Shown: in pieces, positions 25,868 through 35,186 of the stretch
Layout of the letters: every line of letters begins with the position of its first letter
Position numbering within the stretch: position 1 is the stretch's first letter
Origin: Lederbergia graminis
Lineage (GTDB): Bacteria; Bacillota; Bacilli; Bacillales; Bacillaceae_C
DNA length: 64,000 nt
Direction of reading: 5' to 3'
Assembly: GCF_042655485.1 (NCBI RefSeq)
Contig: NZ_JBHSMC010000013.1
Coordinates: 1 to 64,000, forward strand
Made by a program: the position numbers and the translations under genes
The notes under the pieces: model-generated
Databases searched by the model: none
Told to the model about the DNA's origin: nothing
The model's input: the letters and a program-made list of their open reading frames with translations, nothing else

Positions 25868-27358
25868 CTACTCATCCCATACACTATCAATTGTCCACAC
25901 ATCCATGTTAATGGTTGCTTTTCCTCCTCTAGTAAATACTTTTACTTGTTTACTAGTTTCAGAAGGATATATTCTATTGGTAATAACTTTTTCACCCTGA
26001 TTCGCAAATACTTCGATTGAGGATACATCAACAAATATTTGTAAGTGAATACGGCCATCTTTATGATTCAATTGAGCAACACTAATACCTTGCACTCCAT
26101 TTCCGGAAAGGTTTTTATTAACTTCTAATAAACCTTCTACCACTTTATATGTTACAACCGTTTTTTCTGTATCATCCTCTGAGCAACGAAGAGAAAAACC
26201 TACTTCTTGCACATTCTCATTAATTTCAATTAATGCATTCAGTTCATAACTCACTTCACTGAATTTATCTATTATCGTCGTTTCATTTTCTAATGTGATG
26301 TTTTTAAATGAAAAATGGCGATTTCTTAATTGTTTATGTTCTTCAACAGGACGCATGAGTAATGTTCCATTCTCAGCCACAATTAGTTCTCTAGGTATCG
26401 TCATTGCTCCAAGCCAACCATAATCTTTCGCTTCTTCAATAGACTTAGATCCCCATATTTCCATCCAAGCGATTAGTATTCTTCTATTCTTATCATCTAA
26501 TAATGTTTGCGATGCGTAGAAATCGCTTCCAAAATCAAGAACTTGAAAATGATCAAAAGTAAATTTTCCTGCATCATAATCCATATCACCAATTGCATAT
26601 AAATTCCTTTCTTTTATATTCATTGGTGAAATAACTAATACATGTTTATCCTGAAGTGGAAATAAATCAGGGCATTCCCACATATTCCCCATCGTCCCAT
26701 CACTTTCTACAGCGACGCCCATATAATCCCATGTATTTAAATCTTTTGATTGATAGAGATGTATTTTTCCAATTTCATCTTTACCTGAACCTACAATCAT
26801 GTACCATTTATCTTCATGTTTCCATACTTTAGGGTCTCTAAATCCGAAACAATTTTCTTCTGGTGCCGCTTTAATGACTGGGTTATTTTCATATTTTTCA
26901 AAGTGGATGCCATCTTTACTTCTAGCAACACACTGTGTTTCCTGTGGATGATTTTCCTCAACATGTCCAGTATAGATCAGTGTTAATACACCATCATCAT
27001 CTACCGCGCTACCTGACCAACATCCATGAGATTCTAACTCCCCTTTGTCATACCATTCAGATGGAGCTAAGGCTACTGGCAGATGCTCCCAATGGAATAA
27101 GTCCTTACTTTTTGCATGTCCCCAATGCATCGGCCCCCATTTTGGTGCATACGGATAGTGTTGATAAAATAGATGGTATTCTCCCTTATAAAAAATTAAT
27201 CCATTTGGGTCATTCATCCAATGGACGGGAGGCATAAAGTGGTAGTTCAATCGATACTTAGTATTAATAGATTTTACTTCCTTATGAAGTGTATTATTTG
27301 CACGTTCAATTAATTGTATATGTGATGCTTGCTCTGACTGGATTTCTTTGTTCCTCAT
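25868..27358 (-). CDS. GH32 beta-fructosidase (sucrose-6-phosphate hydrolase type)
   Basis: A 496 aa family-32 enzyme that hydrolyses sucrose, sucrose-6-phosphate or fructans. Propeller motifs are present: WMNDPNGLIFYKGEYHLFYQ with the nucleophile Asp, FRDPKVW (RDP transition-state motif), and WECPDLF with the acid/base Glu. A C-terminal beta-sandwich follows after about 360. There is no signal peptide, so it acts in the cytosol, which favours a phosphorylated substrate delivered by a PTS. The GTG at 27367 is within the ribosome site; the ATG at 27358 lies 8 nt from AAGGAG. It follows a PTS EIIBC gene. Confidence 0.93.
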   Translation of the reverse strand: MRNKEIQSEQASHIQLIERANNTLHKEVKSINTKYRLNYHFMPPVHWMNDPNGLIFYKGEYHLFYQHYPYAPKWGPMHWGHAKSKDLFHWEHLPVALAPSEWYDKGELESHGCWSGSAVDDDGVLTLIYTGHVEENHPQETQCVARSKDGIHFEKYENNPVIKAAPEENCFGFRDPKVWKHEDKWYMIVGSGKDEIGKIHLYQSKDLNTWDYMGVAVESDGTMGNMWECPDLFPLQDKHVLVISPMNIKERNLYAIGDMDYDAGKFTFDHFQVLDFGSDFYASQTLLDDKNRRILIAWMEIWGSKSIEEAKDYGWLGAMTIPRELIVAENGTLLMRPVEEHKQLRNRHFSFKNITLENETTIIDKFSEVSYELNALIEINENVQEVGFSLRCSEDDTEKTVVTYKVVEGLLEVNKNLSGNGVQGISVAQLNHKDGRIHLQIFVDVSSIEVFANQGEKVITNRIYPSETSKQVKVFTRGGKATINMDVWTIDSVWDE

Positions 27359-27437
27359 TATCTCCACTCCTTTATCACAATATCTTCATCTATATGCTTC
27401 TATTGTTAATTATTTCCTTATAAAAGTAAACATCAAA

Positions 27438-27471
27438 AAAGGAATATAGCTGGAACAACACACTATATTCC
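27438..27471 (-). terminator. Terminator between the PTS gene and GH32
   Basis: GGAATATAG (27441-27449) pairs with CTATATTCC (27463-27471). On the minus strand TTTTTTG follows. It suggests partial termination before the GH32 gene. Confidence 0.75.
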
Positions 27472-27482
27472 TACTAACATTA

Positions 27483-28937
27483 TTATTTATTTCTCATTTT
27501 CTTTACCTCATCATACACAAATTGCACTTGTGGACCTACAATGACTTGGATACTATTTTGTCCAACAATATTGATACCAGGGACACCAGTACTCTTTATC
27601 TTCTTTTGGTCCACTGTATCCATATCTTTTACATCGACACGTAGGCGAGTGGCACAATGATCCACCGCAGTAACGTTAGCATCGGATCCTAGTCCTTCGT
27701 ATATTTTCCTGGCCATTATTGCATATTTATCCCCTTCTGCATTTGTATCTTCTTCAACAGCATCCTCGATGATTTCTTCTGAATCATCTTCTCTTCCAGG
27801 AGTTGTTAAGTTGAACTTAGCGATTAAGAAGCGGAATAACAAATAATAAATTACTGCAAACACTAAACCTTGAACTAGTAACATATAAGGACTATTTGCG
27901 AGTGGTAACCTAGAGCTTAGGAAAAAGTCTACGAAACCGGCACTAAAACCAAATCCGGCGGTCCAATGGAAAAATGCTGCAATTCCTAGCGATAGCCCTG
28001 TTAACACTGCATGAGTGACATATAAAGCAGGCGCTACAAACATAAACGCGAACTCTAGCGGCTCTGTAACACCTGTAAAGAAAGAAGCAAACCCAGCTGC
28101 TAACATCAAAGATGCAGTATCTTTCTTTTTTTCCTTCTTTGCTGAATGGTACATAGCAAGAGCTGCAGCTGGCAAACCAAACATCATAACCGGGAAGAAT
28201 CCAGCTTGGTACATACCTGTTACACCTTTTTCCCCTTTACCAGCCCAGAAGTTTGCAATATCATTTATTCCTGCAACATCAAACCAGAATACAGAGTTTA
28301 ATGCATGGTGAAGGCCTGTTGGAATTAATAAACGGTTAAAGAAACCATATAACCCAGCACCAATATATTCTAAATTACTAATTGCATTACCAAAGGAAAC
28401 GAGTGCTGAATAGATGACTGGCCATGCAAAAAATAGCACTAACGAAACAAGCAACATAGAAACCGCTGACATTATTGGAACCAAACGCTTACCACTGAAG
28501 AAAGCTAATGCGTCTGGTAATTTTACATGACTGAAACGGTTGTACATAATCGAGGCTACAATACCTGAAATAATTCCGATAAATTGATTCTCTATTTTTC
28601 CAAATGCAGCATTTACATCTGCTTCCTCAATTCCTTGTAACATAGCAACAGACTCAGTTGATAGAAGTGTTGTTGTAACTAAATAGGCAACAAGACCACT
28701 TAAAGCAGCAGAACCATCCTTATCTTTTGACATCCCCAATGCGACACCGACAGCAAATAGTATCGACATATTATCGATAATCGATTGGCCTGATTTAATT
28801 AAGAAAGCGGCTATTGGACTCCCTGCTCCCCATCCCTCTGGATCAATCCAATAACCAATACCCATTAGAATAGCCGCAGCTGGTAGAACCGCAACAGGTA
28901 ACATAAGCGAACGACCAATATTTTGAAGATACTTCAT
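27483..28937 (-). CDS. PTS glucose/N-acetylglucosamine-type EIIBC
   Basis: A 484 aa sugar permease of the glucose superfamily with the order IIC then IIB. The IIC part has about ten membrane helices, with FFTGVTEPLEFAFMFVAP near 305. The IIB domain carries the phosphorylated Cys in VDHCATRLRVDV near 430. No IIA domain is fused, so a IIA from elsewhere (for example on a glucose EII) must serve it. The sequence looks closest to NagP/NagE or MalX types rather than to the beta-glucoside/sucrose type, although a GH32 gene follows. Start at the ATG at 28937 after GGGAGG; the upstream TTG frame has no ribosome site. Confidence 0.88.
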   Translation of the reverse strand: MKYLQNIGRSLMLPVAVLPAAAILMGIGYWIDPEGWGAGSPIAAFLIKSGQSIIDNMSILFAVGVALGMSKDKDGSAALSGLVAYLVTTTLLSTESVAMLQGIEEADVNAAFGKIENQFIGIISGIVASIMYNRFSHVKLPDALAFFSGKRLVPIMSAVSMLLVSLVLFFAWPVIYSALVSFGNAISNLEYIGAGLYGFFNRLLIPTGLHHALNSVFWFDVAGINDIANFWAGKGEKGVTGMYQAGFFPVMMFGLPAAALAMYHSAKKEKKKDTASLMLAAGFASFFTGVTEPLEFAFMFVAPALYVTHAVLTGLSLGIAAFFHWTAGFGFSAGFVDFFLSSRLPLANSPYMLLVQGLVFAVIYYLLFRFLIAKFNLTTPGREDDSEEIIEDAVEEDTNAEGDKYAIMARKIYEGLGSDANVTAVDHCATRLRVDVKDMDTVDQKKIKSTGVPGINIVGQNSIQVIVGPQVQFVYDEVKKMRNK

Positions 28938-29043
28938 AATAGAGATTTCCTCCCATCTTTTCAAAAATATAATTGCAGTCTTTCCCGTTATGTTTTCCCA
29001 AATATTAGTATGAATACACTTTATTCACTATTCCAAACAAAAA

Positions 29044-29083
29044 GACATCGTGAAAAAAAGTTTTACCCCTTTTTCACGATGTC
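29044..29083 (-). terminator. Terminator overlapping the ABC ATPase stop
   Basis: GACATCGTGAAAAA (29044-29057) pairs with TTTTTCACGATGTC (29070-29083). The stem includes the final codons of the ATPase gene. Confidence 0.8.
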
Positions 29084-29866
29084 TTCATTCAATACAGTTA
29101 ACCAGGGCCTACTATTTTCCCAGTGAATGTTGACTGGGATATGGAAAGCTTCTGAAAGTAATTGATTAGTAACTACTTCCTCTTTTGGTCCTGCGGCTAC
29201 TACTTGTCCTTTATTAAGTAGGAGAACATGTGTGATTTCCTTCGTTATTTCTTCGATATGATGTGTAACATATAGTACATGGCATTGTTCCTTGACTACT
29301 TCTTGTACGAGTAACAACACTTCTTCGCGAGAGAGTACATCAAGCCCGGAGCATGGTTCATCAAAAATGAGTATTTTCGGATCGTTCATTAATGCTCTTG
29401 CTATTAGCACCCTTCTTTTTTCCCCTTGTGACAGATATTGATATGGTTTTCTTAATAAATAATCTAACCTCAGTTTTGTCAATATTCGTTCTGCTTTTTG
29501 CCAATCAGCATCAGAAACTTGTTCATATATCCCAAAACTAGCAAACTTACCACTTACGACAATCTCTTCTACCGTTTCATAGTCCATCACTTGTGAAAAA
29601 CGTTCAAGGGAACTACTCACATACCCTATTTCCTTACGTAGCTCTGGTAGGTTTGTGCTTCCAAAGAGATTTCCTAATACAGAAACCTCACCAGTTGTAG
29701 CAAAATGATAGCCTGTAATTATATTAAGAAGCGATGTTTTACCAGAGCCATTCAACCCAAGTATGGCCCAGTGCTCCCCCTCATTCACTTCCCAATTTAC
29801 ATTCTTTAATATTTCATTTCCATTTTTCCTAAGTGAAACATCATGCAATGTTATTACTTTACTCAT
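29063..29866 (-). CDS. ABC transporter ATP-binding protein (YlmA/ModF-like)
   Basis: A 267 aa ATPase subunit. Walker A is GLNGSGKTSLL (about 38-48), the signature is LSQGEKRRVLIARAL near 145-158, Walker B is ILIFDEPCSGLD, and the switch His is in VTHHIEEI. No permease gene adjoins it. The family (YlmA-like in B. subtilis) is often encoded alone, so its partner is uncertain. It starts 11 bp after the phosphoesterase stop and is probably cotranscribed with it. Confidence 0.88.
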   Translation of the reverse strand: MSKVITLHDVSLRKNGNEILKNVNWEVNEGEHWAILGLNGSGKTSLLNIITGYHFATTGEVSVLGNLFGSTNLPELRKEIGYVSSSLERFSQVMDYETVEEIVVSGKFASFGIYEQVSDADWQKAERILTKLRLDYLLRKPYQYLSQGEKRRVLIARALMNDPKILIFDEPCSGLDVLSREEVLLLVQEVVKEQCHVLYVTHHIEEITKEITHVLLLNKGQVVAAGPKEEVVTNQLLSEAFHIPVNIHWENSRPWLTVLNEDIVKKG

Positions 29867-29877
29867 CTAATCCATCC

Positions 29878-30594
29878 TTATAAACTAGCGTTTTCTAATA
29901 CCTTTGCCATTAATTGTGCATTGGGATAGTTCACTTCTTGATATTGTTGTATCACTCGTTCTACATCATAATCAACTCGGACAATCGAGGTTTGGAAGCT
30001 ACTTTCCTCCACATCAACTATGGCATAGGATGACTTTCGTGTTCCATCAAATGGAAGTCCAACACTACCAATATTCATCACACATTTTCCTTTTATATAG
30101 CGAATATATGGTTTATGAATATGGGCATATATCGAGATGTCAGTTCCTTCGACAAGTAATTTTTCCTCGATAGTCGCATCAGTTTCTGAAGGTAGAACAA
30201 TATCAAATAAGCTACTTGGTGTTGCATGGAAAGCATGAATGTTCATCCCATTATGAGAAAAGTTGATATTAGTTGGTAGCTGTTGTAAATACTCAATGTC
30301 TTCACTATCTAGCTGCGCATAAATCCATTCTCGCTCCTGTGTCATCATATCAAAAGCTTGGTCCGGAACTTCTCCTGCTTTCACGCCACGTACAACCCAC
30401 TCATCTGCATTTCCTTTAATTACTTCGCAGTTCAATGATTGAACAAGTTGCAACGCGCGCTTCGGTTCCGGTCCACGATAGCAAATGTCTCCCAGAACAA
30501 AAACCTTATCGACATTTCGAGTTTCGATATCCTTTAAAACTGCATCAAGCGCAACGGCATTACCATGAATATCGGAAATAAATGCGAGTCTCAT
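29878..30594 (-). CDS. Metallophosphoesterase (YfcE/MJ0936-like)
   Basis: A 238 aa calcineurin-like phosphodiesterase. Metal-binding motifs are SDIHGN at the N terminus, GDICYRGP near 38, GNADEWV near 65, and AHIHKPY (GHTH variant) near 160. It hydrolyses phosphodiesters of unknown identity; bis-nucleoside polyphosphates are substrates of some relatives. The frame begins at a GTG inside AGAGGTG; the ATG at 30594 is the likely start. Confidence 0.88.
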   Translation of the reverse strand: MRLAFISDIHGNAVALDAVLKDIETRNVDKVFVLGDICYRGPEPKRALQLVQSLNCEVIKGNADEWVVRGVKAGEVPDQAFDMMTQEREWIYAQLDSEDIEYLQQLPTNINFSHNGMNIHAFHATPSSLFDIVLPSETDATIEEKLLVEGTDISIYAHIHKPYIRYIKGKCVMNIGSVGLPFDGTRKSSYAIVDVEESSFQTSIVRVDYDVERVIQQYQEVNYPNAQLMAKVLENASL

Positions 30595-30657
30595 TTTCAG
30601 CACCTCTTATCTTTATTTTTTAAGAGCATAGCTAATATTTGAAAAAACTTCAATTAT

Positions 30658-31692
30658 TTATTGTGTTAAAAAACTGTGTTGCCCAGCTGTGTATAAATCA
30701 CGCCAAATGTGATTTAATGTGGATGATTCCATAACAGCTTCCATTCCTAACATTCGGATTAATGATTGAACACCATCGAAGGTTGCTTGAGCTGACTGCT
30801 TACATGTAGAACTAAAAGCCTCTAATTCTTCATCTAATAAAGAGATGCCGACTTCATGATTATTCCATAATGAGGTGATTCCACTATAAAAATTGTCTAC
30901 GGCAGCCTTATATACACTTTCTTGCTCTTTTATTTTATCAGTTACATTACTGAATCGTAATTCTGACCACCTATCCTTATTCTTTTCAGCAATTGCTGTT
31001 GCTTCTTCAAAAAAGTGTTCCCCTATTCCAAGGCAAACTGCTGCAAAGGATGCTTGCGAAAATTGAACGAATGGGAAACTATGTACAAGTCCTTTAAAAT
31101 TGTTTTTTATTTCAAAAATACTAAAAGTGCGATCCTCAGGTACTAGGGCATTCTCCACTTTTATCGTGTGGCTCCCAGTAGCCTTTAATCCAAATGCATC
31201 CCAATCCTCTACTACTTGAACTTGCTCTTTCATTAATATAAAACTAACAATCTCATCATCGTCTGTCATACAATTAGCGGTAAAAAACGATGCAAATTGA
31301 GAACCACTGCAATATCTCCATGTACCATTTACGATATATCCATCATCCGTTTTGACTGCTTTTCCAGTTGGATGCCCGCTCCCAGCAAGAACAGCATTTT
31401 CAGGTGTAAAAAGTTTATCTGCCCATTCTTCTGTGAAGTTAGCAACAAACATACCTCCACCTGATCCAATCGTCGTTAGCCAGCCAATATTGCCATCAAT
31501 AGCCGCTGTTTTTTGAAAAACTTGAACTGCTTCTGGTAGTGTAAGCATTCTTCCACCTAATGTTTCTGGAACAAATAACTTAAATAATTTCTCCGCATAC
31601 ATCCAGTCTAGAACTTCTGCTGGTACTTCTCTTGTTTTATCCATATGTTTGGAATGACTTCTTAACTTATTAATAGTTTCGTTTGTAAACAT
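30658..31692 (-). CDS. Acyl-CoA-dehydrogenase-fold flavoprotein (monooxygenase type)
   Basis: A 344 aa protein with the N-terminal helical, beta-barrel and C-terminal helical domains of the acyl-CoA dehydrogenase superfamily (TIGSGGGMFVANF, ALVPEDRTFSIFE, NHIWRDLYTAGQHSFL). It is shorter than true acyl-CoA dehydrogenases, and no catalytic Glu is obvious. The DszC/SfnC group of FMNH2-dependent desulfurising monooxygenases has this form. It lies next to an amino-acid-type ABC importer and a second homologue, suggesting oxidation of an imported organosulfur or nitrogen compound. The function is inferred. Confidence 0.72.
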   Translation of the reverse strand: MFTNETINKLRSHSKHMDKTREVPAEVLDWMYAEKLFKLFVPETLGGRMLTLPEAVQVFQKTAAIDGNIGWLTTIGSGGGMFVANFTEEWADKLFTPENAVLAGSGHPTGKAVKTDDGYIVNGTWRYCSGSQFASFFTANCMTDDDEIVSFILMKEQVQVVEDWDAFGLKATGSHTIKVENALVPEDRTFSIFEIKNNFKGLVHSFPFVQFSQASFAAVCLGIGEHFFEEATAIAEKNKDRWSELRFSNVTDKIKEQESVYKAAVDNFYSGITSLWNNHEVGISLLDEELEAFSSTCKQSAQATFDGVQSLIRMLGMEAVMESSTLNHIWRDLYTAGQHSFLTQ

Positions 31693-31975
31693 GTTAACCT
31701 CCTAAGAAATTGCATCATAATTTTAATATTAAAATAGTTTTAGATGAAAAGCTAATTGAATGATAGCCTCATTTATGAGAAGTCCGTTTCTACACGAGAG
31801 TATAATTCCCTGCCTAGCCAATTTACCAAGTGTCCGCAAATTGCATTTCTAACGTAAGTATTTTTAGCGACTCTGTGAGTATTTTTCAGATAGTGCGAAT
31901 ATCACTCTCTTTACCGCAAGTATTACCCCCGATATCTCTAATATCCCACACCTTTCAACCCTTAAGTACAAAAAA
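31693..31975. other. Intergenic region with degenerate ~21-bp spacing of AGTATT-like motifs
   Basis: No gene is seen. AGTATTTT, AGTATTTT, AATATCAC and AGTATTAC begin at 31857, 31878, 31899 and 31919, about two helical turns apart, each preceded by a G/C-containing GTA, GTG, GCG or GCA. The match is weak. Confidence 0.35.
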
Positions 31976-32001
31976 AGCACTCCTACTCATGTAGAAACGC
32001 T
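31976..32001 (-). terminator. Terminator of the ABC importer operon
   Basis: On the minus strand AGCGTTTCTAC pairs along all 11 positions with GTAGGAGTGCT, using three G-U pairs, followed by TTTTTTTG. It begins next to the ATPase stop codon. Confidence 0.75.
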
Positions 32002-32742
32002 TTAATCTCTTAATATTCGTTTTAAAAATTGTTGTGTTCTTACTTCTTTTGGTGCGGCAAATATTTCGTCAGGTGTTCCTTCTTCCACAATCACGCCATC
32101 ATCCATAAAGATTACTTTATTAGCTACATCCCTCGCAAAGGACATTTCGTGGGTGACTACGAGCATTGTTTTCCCCTCATTCGCTAAAGTTCTCATCACT
32201 TCTAATACTTCTCCGACTAGTTCTGGGTCAAGTGCAGATGTTGGTTCATCGAAAAGTATAATATCTGGGTTGACTGCTATTGCTCGAGCAATACCTACCC
32301 TTTGTTGCTGGCCACCAGAAAGTTGAGAGGGATAGGCATCATATTTGTCAGATAGCCCTACTTTATCAAGTGCTTGCTTACCAATTTCTATTGCTTTCGC
32401 TTTTGGAATTTTCCTTCCAACAACTAAACCCTCTGTTACATTACCAAGTGCCGTTTTGTTATTAAATAAACTGTAATTTTGAAAAACAAAAGCTGTTTTT
32501 TTGCGAATGGCTAAAATATCTTTCTTACGAGCTTTATTAAAACTCGTTTCTATATTATCTACCTTTATTTCCCCTTCATCAGCACGTTCTAAAAAATTAA
32601 TGCAACGTAGAAAAGTTGTTTTTCCTGAACCACTTGGACCTAAAATTACGGTTACGTCACCTTTTTCAATTTGAACGTCTACTCCCTTTAAGATTTGATT
32701 TTTTCCAAAGGATTTGTGGATATTTTTTATTTGTAACATCAT
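32002..32742 (-). CDS. Polar amino acid ABC transporter, ATP-binding protein
   Basis: A 246 aa ATPase of the His/Gln/Cys uptake type (GlnQ/TcyN-like). Walker A is GPSGSGKTT, the signature is LSGGQQQRVGIARAI, Walker B is IILFDEPTSALDPELV, and the switch is VTHEMSFA. The second Met (32739) is slightly better spaced from AGGGGGC. It is the last gene of the operon SBP-permease-permease-ATPase, with a terminator after it. Confidence 0.93.
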   Translation of the reverse strand: MMLQIKNIHKSFGKNQILKGVDVQIEKGDVTVILGPSGSGKTTFLRCINFLERADEGEIKVDNIETSFNKARKKDILAIRKKTAFVFQNYSLFNNKTALGNVTEGLVVGRKIPKAKAIEIGKQALDKVGLSDKYDAYPSQLSGGQQQRVGIARAIAVNPDIILFDEPTSALDPELVGEVLEVMRTLANEGKTMLVVTHEMSFARDVANKVIFMDDGVIVEEGTPDEIFAAPKEVRTQQFLKRILRD

Positions 32743-32759
32743 TACTGCCCCCTATCTTA

Positions 32760-33473
32760 TCAGGCAATGACTAATTTATATTTAGACAAGCGTTTTTCAT
32801 ATAACTTAAATAAGAATTCAACTAGACTACAAATAATCAAATATACTAAAAATATATCTATATATGCTTCTACATAATTGTAACCCGGGTTGGCCGCTAC
32901 TTGTGCTCTTAACGTAATCTCATGTAGTGACATCGCGTAACCAAGGGAAGTCGCCTTAATTAAATTTACAGTTGCTGTACATATATTTGGTAGTGCAACA
33001 ACTAATGTTTGTGGAATAATGATTCTTCTAAATGCTTGCAGAGTTGTTAATCCCACTGCCATCGCTGCTTCTAACTGCCCTTTACTAACAGTACTAATCG
33101 CAGATCGAAATACTTCAATGAGAATTGCAGTCGTATTTAAGGAAAACACGATAAATGCATACCAAATTGGATTTACATCATACACCTTCATTCCAACATC
33201 GTATTTTTGGAAAATCTCCTCTAACAAGATTGGCACACTATTATAGATAATAAAAATTTGAACAATGACTGGTGTACCACGGACAAAAGAAACATACACA
33301 CTTGAAAACTGACTCAATATCGGTAATCTATTTATTCTCGTTAAGGCGAGTAAAAAACCTAATGGTAGTGCAATCGTCATTGCTACAACAGTAATCAATA
33401 ACGCAATCGGCACACCAGATAAAGCTACAAAAAATGTATCTATTAAAAACTCAAAATCAAGTTGACTGGACAT
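32760..33473 (-). CDS. Amino acid ABC transporter permease
   Basis: A 237 aa integral membrane subunit of the HisMQ type with about five helices and the EAA loop (EAAMAVGLTTLQAFRRIIIPQTL) that docks on the ATPase. GGTGAG precedes the ATG. It lies 12 bp after the other permease gene; the two form a heterodimeric channel like TcyL/TcyM. Confidence 0.92.
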   Translation of the reverse strand: MSSQLDFEFLIDTFFVALSGVPIALLITVVAMTIALPLGFLLALTRINRLPILSQFSSVYVSFVRGTPVIVQIFIIYNSVPILLEEIFQKYDVGMKVYDVNPIWYAFIVFSLNTTAILIEVFRSAISTVSKGQLEAAMAVGLTTLQAFRRIIIPQTLVVALPNICTATVNLIKATSLGYAMSLHEITLRAQVAANPGYNYVEAYIDIFLVYLIICSLVEFLFKLYEKRLSKYKLVIA

Positions 33474-33485
33474 ATTCTCACCTAC

Positions 33486-34193
33486 TTACACACTCTTAAT
33501 GACTTGTTTACCTTTACTAAATAGCTTCTCTAACAAGGAAAAGAACTGCTCTATTGCGATTGATAAAATCCAATAAATGATAGAAATAGCGATATAAATT
33601 TCCAGAGCATGCGAATTATAATTGCCTGCGATGATTAAATTAGCTTTCCCCATCACATCGATAAGTCCAATCGTGTAAGCTAAAGATCCTTCTTTCATTA
33701 ATTCCAATAAAGCATTCCCAAAATTAGGTAGTGCTACAACAAATGCTTGCGGTACGACAATACGCCAATATGCTTGCTTATTACTTAATCCTACACTAAC
33801 TGCTGCTTCGAATTGACCTTTATCTATTGATTCATAAGCAGAGCGAATAACCTCCGACATTATTGCCCCAAATTGTAGTGTAAAAGTTAGCACAACAAAG
33901 AAGATCTTATCCCAATCATTAATATCAATTCCAATATTGCTTATTAATGCAGGTACACCATAATACACTAAAAATAAGAGGACAATGGATGGTGTACATC
34001 TCAAAACAGTTGTATAGCCATTTGCTATTTTTCTAGCAATTTTACTATTTCCAACTTTCATAGCTGCCAACATGAATCCTAATAATGTCCCAAACAGCAC
34101 AGTTAGGATGACAACCCAAAATGTTACTTTTAAATAGGGTATTAACATCGGGAATGCGCCCCATAGATAGGAAGCATCAAAATACTTTTCCAT
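33486..34193 (-). CDS. Amino acid ABC transporter permease
   Basis: The second HisMQ-type permease (235 aa), with the EAA loop FEAAVSVGLSNKQAYWRIVVPQ near residue 140 and four to five membrane helices. The ribosome site GGTGG is 5-6 nt from the ATG. It is separated from the binding-protein gene by a long stem-loop at 34252-34299, which may protect or separate the more highly needed binding-protein message. Confidence 0.92.
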   Translation of the reverse strand: MEKYFDASYLWGAFPMLIPYLKVTFWVVILTVLFGTLLGFMLAAMKVGNSKIARKIANGYTTVLRCTPSIVLLFLVYYGVPALISNIGIDINDWDKIFFVVLTFTLQFGAIMSEVIRSAYESIDKGQFEAAVSVGLSNKQAYWRIVVPQAFVVALPNFGNALLELMKEGSLAYTIGLIDVMGKANLIIAGNYNSHALEIYIAISIIYWILSIAIEQFFSLLEKLFSKGKQVIKSV

Positions 34194-34251
34194 ATTTCCA
34201 CCAGCTTTTATGTGATATTGACGGAATAATCATCTACATATTTTCGTTGAA

Positions 34252-34299
34252 TGCATGGAGTTAATGACACATACATATTTTGTCATCCAACTCCATGCA
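34252..34299 (-). promoter_or_regulatory. Intercistronic stem-loop between binding protein and permease
   Basis: TGCATGGAGTT (34252-34262) pairs perfectly with AACTCCATGCA (34289-34299), and an inner ATGACA/TGTCAT pair extends the stem. No T run follows on the minus strand, so it is not a classical terminator. An mRNA-stabilising or attenuating role is likely. Confidence 0.7.
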
Positions 34300-34305
34300 C
34301 TACAA

Positions 34306-35151
34306 TTATCTTTCTACCTTCTCCAACACTTCAAATAAATCTCTGCCATAAAACTGCTTCATTAATTCATTTAGTTTCTTATCTTCTTTCAATTTCTTTA
34401 TTGCTTCGTCATAAGCATCCGCGAATTTTTGTTCTTCTTTATTAAATAGTGGCCATGTTTTAATAACGGCGAATTCGTTATAAACCACTTCATCAACAAG
34501 ATTATGATATGGTCCATCCTCTGCAAGTACTTGTTTTTCAAACGGTCCTTCAATAGAAACTCCACCGTCTACCCGTCCTTCATTTACCCACTGGATGACA
34601 TCAACAGAAAATGCATCACCAGCTTGTAGCTTCACTGGATTATCAGGATTTGCTTTGTTATATTCGTCAATAACTGTGTATTGTGCATTATTAGCTGCTA
34701 TTGGTGCTAGTGTCATATTTTCAGAGGCAAACTGCTCGAGCGTTTTAATATGTTCATTCTCTTTTTTCAACACAAGCCCCGTACTACTCAAGCCAAGGAA
34801 TTCTTCTGGATAGATAAATTTTTTCGTTCTTTCTTCTGTCCAAAACGCATTTTTGACACCAACATGGTATTTCCCTTGTGTTACACCAATTAGTAGATCT
34901 TCATTTGTCGTTCCTACATATTCAAATTCATAATCAGGAAGTAATTCGTCGACTAATTTCATCACTTCAACGTCATAGCCAGTTGCATTTCCGTTTTCAT
35001 CCAACCATGAGATTGGTTTGGATGCTTGATCATATGCTACTTTTATTTTTCTTACACCAGAATCACTTGATGCCTCATCTGCTCCACAACCTGTTAATAG
35101 TGCGAGTAATCCAAACGCTAATACAATTCCACTTATTATTTTTTTCATCAT
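34306..35151 (-). CDS. Amino acid ABC transporter substrate-binding lipoprotein
   Basis: A 281 aa periplasmic-binding-protein-like lipoprotein. The signal peptide has the lipobox LLTGC with Cys22, then a Ser/Asp-rich spacer. The bacterial extracellular binding protein 3 fold follows (VAYDQASKPISWLDENG, GYDVEVMKLVDELLP, GRVDGGVSIEGP). The ligand is a polar amino acid; cystine or another sulfur amino acid is inferred from the neighbours only. AAGGAG precedes the ATG. Confidence 0.9.
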   Translation of the reverse strand: MMKKIISGIVLAFGLLALLTGCGADEASSDSGVRKIKVAYDQASKPISWLDENGNATGYDVEVMKLVDELLPDYEFEYVGTTNEDLLIGVTQGKYHVGVKNAFWTEERTKKFIYPEEFLGLSSTGLVLKKENEHIKTLEQFASENMTLAPIAANNAQYTVIDEYNKANPDNPVKLQAGDAFSVDVIQWVNEGRVDGGVSIEGPFEKQVLAEDGPYHNLVDEVVYNEFAVIKTWPLFNKEEQKFADAYDEAIKKLKEDKKLNELMKQFYGRDLFEVLEKVER

Positions 35152-35186
35152 TCTTCAGCTCCTTTTCTCTTTTTCTTAGTTGTTCA

